The notes under the pieces were generated by a model. The model was not told the origin of the DNA. It did no database searches and worked only from the letters and a program-made list of their open reading frames with translations. DNA of 7,992 nt, taken from assembly GCA_963169135.1 (NCBI GenBank), contig CAUJEQ010000302.1, forward strand, positions 1-7,992, written 5' to 3'. Of this stretch, positions 1-5,889 are shown piece after piece; within the stretch, counting starts at the first letter, position 1; every line of letters starts with the position of its first letter. Source of the stretch: Chloroflexota bacterium (lineage in GTDB: Bacteria; Chloroflexota; Dehalococcoidia; Tepidiformales; Tepidiformaceae). Both the position numbers and the translations under genes were made by a program.

Positions 1-1
1 C

Positions 2-2254
2 CTCCTCGATACCGCGAAACAGCTCGAAGGCGTCTCCCGCCACGCGAGCACCCACGCCGCCGGCGTCGTCATCTCCCGCGACCCCCTCATCGACCACGTC
101 CCCCTCCAGCGCCCGAGCAAAGGCGACGAAGACAGCATCCCCACCACCCAGTTCGCCATGGAGCAGGTCGCCAAGATCGGCCTCCTGAAGATGGACTTCC
201 TCGGCCTTTCGAACCTCACCATCCTCCAGCGCGCCGTCGATCTCGTGAAGGAAAACACCGGCCACGAACTCGACATCGTCCACCTGCCTGACGGCGACAC
301 GAAAACGATGGAGATGCTCGGCAAGGGCGAGACCTTCGGGGTGTTCCAGCTGGAATCCGCGGGCATGCGCCGCTATGTCCAGGACCTCCAGCCCACCAAC
401 ATCTCTGACCTCTGCGCGCTCGTGGCCCTGTACCGCCCGGGCCCCATGCAGCACATCCCCCGCTACATCGACGCCAAGCACGGCAAGATCGCCATCGCCC
501 ACCCGCATCCCCGCCTGGCCGACATCCTCGATGAGACCTACGGCGTCATCGTCTACCAGGACCAGGTCCTCCTCATTGCCCGCGAGTTCGCCGGCTACTC
601 CCTCGGCCAGGCCGACATCATGCGCAAGGCCATGGGCAAGAAGAAGGCCGAAGTCATGGCCGAAGAGCGCGGCCGCTTCGTCGCCGGCGCCGTCGCCAAT
701 GGGTACACCGAAGAAGACGCCACCGCCGTGTTCGACCTCATCGAACCGTTCGCCGGCTACGCCTTCAACAAGGCCCACAGCTGGTGCTACGGCCACATCG
801 CCTACCAGACAGCCTGGCTCAAGGCCAACTTCCCCGTGCAGTACATGACGGCCCTCCTCCAGCTCACCAAGAACTCCCCCGATACCCACGCCCGCATCGC
901 CGCCGCTGTCGCCGAGTGCTCCAAACTCGGCATCGAAGTCCTCCCGCCGGATATCAACAAGAGCTTCGATAACTTCACCGTCGAACACCGCCAGGATGGC
1001 TCCCTCGCCATCCGCTTCGGGCTCGGCGTCGTCAAGAATGTCGGCAACGCCGCCTGCGAAGGCATCATCGCCGAGCGCGAAAAGGGCGGTATCTACCGCG
1101 ACCTCGAGGACTTCTGCAAACGCGCCGACCTCTCCGCCGCCAACTCCCGCGCGATCGAGCACCTGGCCAAGGCGGGCGCATTCGACCTGCTCGGCGACCG
1201 CGGCACCCTGGTGATGAACGCCGAGCGCCTCGTCACCCTCGCCAAGAAGGAACGCGAACTCCGCGAAAGCGGCCAGTCGACGATGTTCGACCTGTTTGGG
1301 AGCCAGGTTGAAACACCGCTGCCCGCCCTCGAACTCGAACCCTCCCCCGCCCGCAAGGAGGACATGCTCGCCTGGGAGAAGGAACTGCTCGGCGTCTACG
1401 TCTCCGAGCACCCCTTCAAGGCCGTTGCCCAGGATGTCGGCCGCTACGCCAGTCACACCCTCGCCGACCTCACCGCCGAACTCGCCGGCCAGACCGTCAC
1501 CGTCGCGGGCCTGATCAACCGCGTCCAGGCCCGCGTCACCCGCGACGGCCGCAAGTTCTACGTCGCCGACCTCGAAGACCTCTCCGGCGCCGTCGAACTC
1601 ACCGTCTGGAGCGACACCATCGAACTGACCGGCGAGGAAATCTGGGCCGAGGGCCGCGTCCTCGTCTGTTCCGTAGAAATCCGCGACCGCGGCGATCGCA
1701 TCAACCTCAACGTCCGTAAAGCCGCCCCGTACGATTCTGCCGAGGGCGCCGTCGTCGGCTTCGTAGCCGAGCAATGGCAGGTCGAAACGCCGAAGCGCAG
1801 GCCCCCGCGCCCCCAGGAGGAGCCCCGCACTGAAGGCTCGCCGCCCCCGAACGGGCGCTACGGCGGTGGCAATGGCTACGCGAACGGGAACAGCGCGAAC
1901 GGGAACGGCGGTCGGGTCGGCGGCTATCCCCAGTCCGGCGCCACCACCGAGGCCGCGCGCCCTGGCGTCACCTCGCCTGTCAGCCCCGATACCGCCCGTC
2001 TCACCATCACCCTCTTCGAGACCGAAGATGTCCTCGCCGACGAGGCGCTACTGAAGATGGTCGTCTCCATGCTCAAGGACAGCCCCGGACGCGACGAAGT
2101 CCGCCTCGTCGTCCGCGACACCGCCGGCGACGAAACGGAGTTCGACTTCCCCCGCGCCGCGGCTACCGAGGACCTCGCCCGCAGCCTCCGCTCGGTCCTC
2201 GGCAACCGCGGCAACGTGAAGCTCACCAGCCCCAAGATGGCCGGCGCAGCCTGA
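2..2254 (+). CDS. dnaE: DNA polymerase III alpha subunit, 3' part (5' end outside window)
   Basis: This is the catalytic subunit of the replicative DNA polymerase (C-family), acting at the replication fork. The frame is open from the first bases, and its first residues (LEGVSRHASTHAAGVVIS) are a conserved DnaE segment. The ATG at 158 is therefore internal and the true start lies upstream, together with the PHP domain and the first two catalytic aspartates. The visible 750 residues include the third palm aspartate in LKMDFLGL (codon 194-196), fingers motifs FGVFQLESAGM and LYRPGP, YGVIVYQDQV, MRKAMGKKK and AFNKAHS. Next come the helix-hairpin-helix region (VLPPDIN, IRFGLGVVKNVG), WEKELLGVYVSEHP, and an OB-fold domain near 1480-1740 (VTVAGLINRV, DGRKFYVADLED). 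A low-complexity linker and a small C-terminal domain (about 1994-2250) follow. The match to the housekeeping enzyme is strong along its whole length. No disruption is seen, and the gene is partial only because of the window edge. Confidence 0.97.
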   Translation, partial: LLDTAKQLEGVSRHASTHAAGVVISRDPLIDHVPLQRPSKGDEDSIPTTQFAMEQVAKIGLLKMDFLGLSNLTILQRAVDLVKENTGHELDIVHLPDGDTKTMEMLGKGETFGVFQLESAGMRRYVQDLQPTNISDLCALVALYRPGPMQHIPRYIDAKHGKIAIAHPHPRLADILDETYGVIVYQDQVLLIAREFAGYSLGQADIMRKAMGKKKAEVMAEERGRFVAGAVANGYTEEDATAVFDLIEPFAGYAFNKAHSWCYGHIAYQTAWLKANFPVQYMTALLQLTKNSPDTHARIAAAVAECSKLGIEVLPPDINKSFDNFTVEHRQDGSLAIRFGLGVVKNVGNAACEGIIAEREKGGIYRDLEDFCKRADLSAANSRAIEHLAKAGAFDLLGDRGTLVMNAERLVTLAKKERELRESGQSTMFDLFGSQVETPLPALELEPSPARKEDMLAWEKELLGVYVSEHPFKAVAQDVGRYASHTLADLTAELAGQTVTVAGLINRVQARVTRDGRKFYVADLEDLSGAVELTVWSDTIELTGEEIWAEGRVLVCSVEIRDRGDRINLNVRKAAPYDSAEGAVVGFVAEQWQVETPKRRPPRPQEEPRTEGSPPPNGRYGGGNGYANGNSANGNGGRVGGYPQSGATTEAARPGVTSPVSPDTARLTITLFETEDVLADEALLKMVVSMLKDSPGRDEVRLVVRDTAGDETEFDFPRAAATEDLARSLRSVLGNRGNVKLTSPKMAGAA
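1790..1993 (+). other. Low-complexity Pro/Arg then Gly/Asn linker inside DnaE, with a 15-bp repeat
   Basis: Between the OB domain and the small C-terminal domain, the DnaE frame encodes a proline/arginine/glutamate stretch (PKRRPPRPQEEPR) and then a glycine/asparagine-rich stretch (GGGNGYANGNSANGNGG). It ends in a Ser/Pro/Thr/Ala segment. The 12-mer GCGAACGGGAAC occurs at 1880-1891 and again at 1895-1906, a period of 15 bases encoding NGNSA-like units. The composition predicts a disordered tether. The short repeat could change copy number by slippage, but only two units are present. Confidence 0.7.
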
Positions 2255-2267
2255 GCTTCCCGCTCAG
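2251..2267. other. Palindrome holding the stop codons of two convergent genes
   Basis: CTGAGC (2251-2256) and GCTCAG (2262-2267) form a perfect 6-bp inverted repeat around a TTCCC loop. The left arm contains the dnaE stop TGA (2252-2254). The right arm contains the minus-strand stop of the lipoprotein gene (TCA at 2264-2266). It may form a small 3' hairpin in both transcripts. The stem is short and no T-run follows on either strand, so it is not a convincing intrinsic terminator. Confidence 0.45.
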
Positions 2268-4210
2268 CTCCCCAGGTGCTCGTCGAAGAAGTCCGCAACC
2301 ATCCGCGTGATCTCCACCCGCGTCGGGCTGATCGGCCCGCCCGTCGGCGCGAACCCGTGGTTCGCGTTCTGCACGGGCACGAACTCGGCCTCTACTCCGG
2401 CCGCCACCAGCGCGTCGTAGAGCGCCTCGCCCTGCTCGATCGGCACCAGCTCGTCCAGCTCCCCGTGGATGATCAGGAAGGGCGGGTCATCGGGCGACAC
2501 GTTGTGGACCGGACTTGCCTGCACGAGCACCTTCGAATCCCGGTCTGTGGCCCCGAAGACCGTCGTGATGATCCGCGCGGATGCCCCGTCGAAGTCCACC
2601 GTCAGGTCGGTCGGCCCGAACAGGTCCACCACTGCCGCCACCTCCGCAGTGAGCGAGGTGATGCCGCCTTCGTAGCCGTGGCCACCAGTCGTCCCCAGCA
2701 GCGACGCCAGGTGCCCGCCGGCGCTCCCGCCGTACGCCCCGATCCGTTCCGCGTCGATGCCCAGCTCAGCCGCGTTGCGCTTCAGGTAGAGCACCGCGCA
2801 GGTCACGTCCTCCATCTGCGCGGGGAACGGGTGCTCCGGCGCCAGCCGGTAATCGATCGACGCCACCAGGTAGCCCCGCCCCAGCAGCTCGGGCCACATC
2901 TCGCTTCCGCTCCCGCCGTTCTTGTTCCCGCTTGTCCACCCGCCCCCGTGTATAAACATCACGGCAGCGCCGTTGGGATCCTCCGGCCGGTAGAGGTCCA
3001 TCTTCAGCTCCTCCCCGTCCGTCGTGCAGTAGGTGATGTCGCGCTCCACGCTCCCCGGCAACGCGCTGCCCCCCCGCGGCGCGCTTCCCGCCCCCGGCTG
3101 TTCCGGACGGGGCGTCGCGGAGCCCACTGCCGGCGTGGCCGTGGCTGCGGGCGTCCCCGCGGCTCCCTCGGCCCCTGCTCGCGGGTCCGCTCCGGGGTTC
3201 GCGTCCTCCCACCTCGCGAATGCCGCCGCCATCTCGCTGAACGTTGCCCACTCCACCTTCCCCTCGGCCACCAGCGGGTCGACAACTTCGGCCAGGAACC
3301 GCTCCATCACTCCGAACGGGTCGCTCGCGTTTCCGCGGAACTCGCCCGGGTGCACCGTGAAGTGGAAGACGTTCACCTTCCCGGCTTCGGCGGACTCGAT
3401 CGATGCCAGCAGGCTCGCCTCCAGGTACGCGAAGTATTCGTCGTCCGTCATCTCGCGCCGCCCCGAGGCGTAGTCCGTCCGGTCGTAGGCCCCTTCCGGC
3501 AGGAACACGACCGGCCCGTCCGGGTCGTGCGTCGCGAACGCGGTCACATCGGTCCCGTCGGTCCCGCCCGAAGGCCGCCACGGAACCGTTCCCGCCAGCT
3601 CCGGCGCGGTCTCCTGCGTCGCCGGGTTCTTCCAGTCGCTGTTCACCGAGAGCCCTGCACACTCAGCCGCTTCCAGCAGGTCCGGGTACAGGTTCCCGCC
3701 GCTCCAGTACGCCACTTCCTCCACGCCGGCGTCGTGCAGGAAGCCCACCTCTTCGCGCATCACTTCGCACCAGCGTTCCACGGGCAGGCTGGCCGTCTCC
3801 TTTCCCAGGTGCGCGTCCTCGTGGAAGTGCAGTCCGATCTCGTGGCCCGCATCCTCCCAGTCCGCCAGCGCGGTCGAACCCTCGCGGACCGCCGTCGTTG
3901 TGAACGGCGACTGCGACTGGATCGTGAGCCGTCCGTCGTGCGCTTCCACGATGCCGGCCACCGCCTGGATGTCCTCGACCGCGCGCTCGAAGGCCTGGGC
4001 CGTGTTGTAGCCCCCTGGAGCACCGGGGCTGCCCGCCGTTTGCGCGGTCGCCCCCACTGGCTCGATATGCACCCCGATCCCGAACAGGAGCGGCGTCTCT
4101 ACCGGCACGGTTGTCGCTGTGGCCGCGCCGCCGCCCGGCTCATCCACCGGGCTGCAAGCCGCCAGCGCGCTCACGGTCATCACTAGCAGGAGAAATCGGA
4201 TGTATCGCAT
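2264..4210 (-). CDS. Lipoprotein with polysaccharide-deacetylase-like domain fused to alpha/beta-hydrolase esterase
   Basis: This is a predicted exported, lipid-anchored hydrolase of 648 residues. The chosen start (ATG at 4208-4210) opens a classic lipoprotein signal: MRYIR, a hydrophobic core, and lipobox LAAC with Cys19. The frame stays open far upstream, but that part overlaps the transporter gene and is not coding. No strong ribosome site is seen. Residues about 40-335 resemble the deacetylase beta/alpha fold: IGVHIEP (45-51), GHEIGLHFHEDAHLG (122-136) and VFHFTVHPGEF (281-291). The usual TFDD metal motif is absent, so activity there is uncertain. A Pro/Ala/Thr/Gly-rich linker (about 336-388) leads to an esterase domain (about 389-648) with oxyanion motif HGGGW (421-425), nucleophile Ser496 in GGSAGG, Asp586 in HGELDELVP and His618 in NANHGF. 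This is a complete catalytic triad of the hormone-sensitive-lipase/BD-FAE-like esterase group. The natural substrate is unknown; deacylation of carbohydrate or ester substrates is inferred. The gene lies 173 bases downstream of the transporter on the same strand. Confidence 0.86.
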   Translation of the reverse strand: MRYIRFLLLVMTVSALAACSPVDEPGGGAATATTVPVETPLLFGIGVHIEPVGATAQTAGSPGAPGGYNTAQAFERAVEDIQAVAGIVEAHDGRLTIQSQSPFTTTAVREGSTALADWEDAGHEIGLHFHEDAHLGKETASLPVERWCEVMREEVGFLHDAGVEEVAYWSGGNLYPDLLEAAECAGLSVNSDWKNPATQETAPELAGTVPWRPSGGTDGTDVTAFATHDPDGPVVFLPEGAYDRTDYASGRREMTDDEYFAYLEASLLASIESAEAGKVNVFHFTVHPGEFRGNASDPFGVMERFLAEVVDPLVAEGKVEWATFSEMAAAFARWEDANPGADPRAGAEGAAGTPAATATPAVGSATPRPEQPGAGSAPRGGSALPGSVERDITYCTTDGEELKMDLYRPEDPNGAAVMFIHGGGWTSGNKNGGSGSEMWPELLGRGYLVASIDYRLAPEHPFPAQMEDVTCAVLYLKRNAAELGIDAERIGAYGGSAGGHLASLLGTTGGHGYEGGITSLTAEVAAVVDLFGPTDLTVDFDGASARIITTVFGATDRDSKVLVQASPVHNVSPDDPPFLIIHGELDELVPIEQGEALYDALVAAGVEAEFVPVQNANHGFAPTGGPISPTRVEITRMVADFFDEHLGS

Positions 4211-4276
4211 GTGAATCACTCGTCTGTGGTGCACGGCGCCAATCACGCCGCGCTCACAACCACCATGGCGGAACCC

Positions 4277-4358
4277 CGGCACGAAGTGCCGCCCTGGCAG
4301 GTGGACAAACGGTGACCGGCCACGCCCCGCACCGGTCGCCAACCCCGGCGCACTTCGT
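4277..4358 (-). other. Intergenic inverted repeats with alternative pairings
   Basis: The 173-base gap between the transporter stop and the lipoprotein start holds three overlapping inverted repeats. (a) CGGCAC-GAA-GTGCCG at 4277-4291 is a local 6-bp hairpin. (b) GGTGACCGG (4311-4319) pairs with CCGGTCGCC (4332-4340), nine pairs including one wobble. (c) ACGAAGTGC (4281-4289) and GCACTTCGT (4350-4358) are a perfect 9-bp inverted pair that encloses (b) and shares bases with (a), so (a) and (c) exclude each other. AACCCCGGC is also repeated directly at 4272-4280 and 4341-4349. No T-run follows, so a simple intrinsic terminator is not supported. It could be a structured leader of the lipoprotein mRNA, an attenuator, or a protein site; function is not known. 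Confidence 0.4.
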
Positions 4359-4383
4359 ACTTCAGCATTCCTCACGGTCCCTC

Positions 4384-5691
4384 CTACGAAACCCTCCGCG
4401 CGTCCGCGCCTTCCTGTCCGCCGGGCGCAGGCCCGCCTCCAAATTCCCGCCGTCCGACATCCGCGTCCAGGGTCCGCGCCGCCCGCGAAAGCAGCGGGGC
4501 CGCCAACACCAGCACTGTCAGCGCCGTCGCCACGCCCCGCACCATCCGCTCCACCCCGATCCCGTCCGCCAGCGACCCCAGCGGCCAGGCCGCCAGCTGG
4601 TTGAACGCCGACGACACCATCCGCAGCGACATCACCCGCCCCACGTAGGCCGCCTCGACGATCATCTGCAAGAGGGACGTCGACGAGATCATGTTGGTCG
4701 TGAAGCACGCGCCGTTCAGGCACCAGAACACCGCCGCAAGGGGCACCGACCGCGTGAACCCGAAGAGCACCAGAGTCAGCCCGAACGCCGCAGCTGAACC
4801 GATCACCGTCCAGCCCAATCCCCGGCTGTGACCGCGCGTTGAGAGGTAGACAGTCGCCCCCACCGCCCCGAGCCCCCAGCACCACCCCATGAACGTCCAG
4901 CCCATCGCATCCAGGCCAAGCACTTCCGTCATCCAGTAGGGCGCGAGCGTGCTGATGATCGGAAACCCGAGCGTCCCGGTCAGCAGGCTCAGCAGGATGA
5001 TCCACCGCACCCGCGGCCGCTCCGTGGCGTAGGCCACGCCCCGGCCCACCGCGTGCACGATGTTGTCGCGCTGCACCGGAGCCTCGCCGCGGGTCCGCAT
5101 CGCCAGCAGCGCCACTATCACCACTACGTGGCCGATCAGGCTCACCCCGAAGGCGCCGCCCACGCCAATCGTCTCGATCGCGATCCCCGCCATCGGCGGC
5201 AGGAATGCGTAGGAACTGATCGTCGCTGCCGTGAACAGCGCGATCGCGTTCGGCAGGTGCTCGCGCGGCACCAGGTTCGGGAGCAGCGCCTGCCGCGTCG
5301 GCCCATCCATCGATTCGATCGACGCGGAAACGAAAATGAGCCCGAACGCCACCCAGAGGTTGATCGTGTCGAACACCACCAGGAGCGTCAGCAACCCGTA
5401 CACAGCCAGCGCCCCGCCCTGCGTCGCCATCAGCAGCGTCCGGCGGTCCATGCGATCGGCCAGCGCCCCGCCGTACAGGCTGAACGTCAGCATCCCGGCG
5501 CCACGAGCCACACCCAGCAGCCCCAGCAGCGACGCTGAACCGGTCAGACTCAGGATGAACCAGCCCTGCGCGTAGAACTGGAACATCATCGTCGCGGACG
5601 AGAAGAACATGCCCGCCCAGAGGATCCGGAAGTCCCGGTGCTGCAGCGCCGGTACCCTCTCCCGCCACCCGCCATCCGCCTCTGCGGCCAT
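4384..5691 (-). CDS. Major facilitator superfamily transporter, EntS/MFS_3 type
   Basis: This is a predicted inner-membrane secondary transporter of 435 residues, probably a proton-driven exporter. About twelve hydrophobic helices are readable. Family marks include the N-terminal HRDFRILWAG (18-27), QGWFILSLTGSASLLGLLGV after helix 1, MFS motif A as GGALADRMDRR (74-84) between helices 2 and 3, and SIESMDGPTRQALLPNLVP between helices 4 and 5. A charged loop (MRTRGEAPVQRDN) separates the two halves. This pattern is typical of the MFS_3 group that includes the enterobactin exporter EntS, but the substrate cannot be read from sequence. The start at 5691 was chosen because GGAGG (5700-5704) lies 8 bases upstream. 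In-frame ATGs at 5712, 5715 and 5757 have no comparable site, and the residues they would add are Arg/Pro-rich rather than transporter-like. It is divergent from the aldehyde oxidoreductase gene. Confidence 0.9.
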   Translation of the reverse strand: MAAEADGGWRERVPALQHRDFRILWAGMFFSSATMMFQFYAQGWFILSLTGSASLLGLLGVARGAGMLTFSLYGGALADRMDRRTLLMATQGGALAVYGLLTLLVVFDTINLWVAFGLIFVSASIESMDGPTRQALLPNLVPREHLPNAIALFTAATISSYAFLPPMAGIAIETIGVGGAFGVSLIGHVVVIVALLAMRTRGEAPVQRDNIVHAVGRGVAYATERPRVRWIILLSLLTGTLGFPIISTLAPYWMTEVLGLDAMGWTFMGWCWGLGAVGATVYLSTRGHSRGLGWTVIGSAAAFGLTLVLFGFTRSVPLAAVFWCLNGACFTTNMISSTSLLQMIVEAAYVGRVMSLRMVSSAFNQLAAWPLGSLADGIGVERMVRGVATALTVLVLAAPLLSRAARTLDADVGRREFGGGPAPGGQEGADARRVS

Positions 5692-5699
5692 CCTCGGGA

Positions 5700-5704
5700 C
5701 CTCC
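5700..5704 (-). promoter_or_regulatory. Ribosome binding site deciding the transporter start
   Basis: On the minus strand GGAGG is followed by an 8-base spacer and the ATG at 5689-5691. This favours the 435-residue transporter over the three longer versions. Confidence 0.75.
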
Positions 5705-5756
5705 AGCAGCATCATCGCTTCCGGCCTGGGGGCACGCCGGCCGCGCGTCAGCCGCA

Positions 5757-5785
5757 ACGATAGAGGCGCTTGCCCCTCCGGTCAC
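5757..5785 (-). promoter_or_regulatory. Weak alternative sigma-70-like promoter for the transporter
   Basis: Minus-strand GTGACC (5780-5785) and TATCGT (5757-5762) are separated by 17 bases, each matching four of six consensus positions. Use of this promoter would exclude the ATG at 5757 as a start, in agreement with the start chosen at 5691. In GC-rich DNA such matches arise by chance, so this is a weak call. Confidence 0.25.
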
Positions 5786-5830
5786 CAGCGCCGCCCCTTC
5801 CCGCAAGCGAGCGGAGGCAGGGGTGTACGC

Positions 5831-5863
5831 AGGGCCGCCGCGCACGATCTATACTGCGGCCCT
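5831..5863. promoter_or_regulatory. Candidate operator: perfect 8-bp dyad in the divergent promoter
   Basis: AGGGCCGC (5831-5838) and GCGGCCCT (5856-5863) are exact reverse complements, separated by 17 bases and centred at 5847. The spacer contains the -10 elements proposed for both divergent genes. The right arm falls where the oxidoreductase transcript would begin, so a DNA-bound dimeric regulator is more likely than an RNA hairpin. No regulator gene is adjacent in the window. A chance match in GC-rich DNA is possible. Confidence 0.45.
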
Positions 5864-5875
5864 CCTGATTCGCAA
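5848..5875 (-). promoter_or_regulatory. Candidate sigma-70-like promoter towards the transporter
   Basis: Minus-strand TTGCGA (5870-5875) as -35 and TATAGA (5848-5853) as -10 are spaced by 16 bases. Each matches four of six consensus positions. Transcription would start near 5841 and give a leader of about 150 bases. The -10 overlaps the plus-strand TATACT. Confidence 0.4.
5850..5855 (+). promoter_or_regulatory. Candidate -10 element of the aldehyde oxidoreductase gene
   Basis: TATACT lies 34 bases upstream of the oxidoreductase start codon and stands out as AT-rich within GC-rich DNA. At spacings of 16-18 bases upstream there is no recognisable -35 (ACGCAG at 17), and there is no extended -10 TG. 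If it is used, activation by a bound regulator would be expected. Confidence 0.5.
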
Positions 5876-5877
5876 CA

Positions 5878-5883
5878 AAGGAG
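5878..5883 (+). promoter_or_regulatory. Strong ribosome binding site of the aldehyde oxidoreductase gene
   Basis: AAGGAG sits six bases before the ATG at 5890 and fixes that start. The match to the anti-Shine-Dalgarno is better than at the other starts in the window and suggests efficient translation. Confidence 0.85.
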
Positions 5884-5889
5884 TTCACT

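Noticed and set aside
158..160. ATG at 158 as the dnaE start
   Set aside because: The frame continues upstream to the window edge with conserved DnaE residues (LEGVSRHASTHAAGVVIS).
2276..4186. 636-codon open frame on the plus strand opposite the lipoprotein gene
   Set aside because: It is rich in Arg/His/Pro/Val with no recognisable domain and is the antisense shadow of a GC-rich gene. The minus-strand frame has a signal peptide and a full catalytic triad.
5053..5575. Plus-strand frames opposite the transporter gene (5053-5538 and 5231-5575)
   Set aside because: They are Arg/His/Gln- or Ser/Arg-rich shadow translations, while the minus strand has clear membrane helices and MFS motifs.
5771..5824. 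Imperfect inverted repeat CCCCTCCG / CGGAGGCAGGGG in the divergent region
   Set aside because: The pairing needs a three-base bulge and a long loop, and it is GC-rich low-information sequence expected by chance here.
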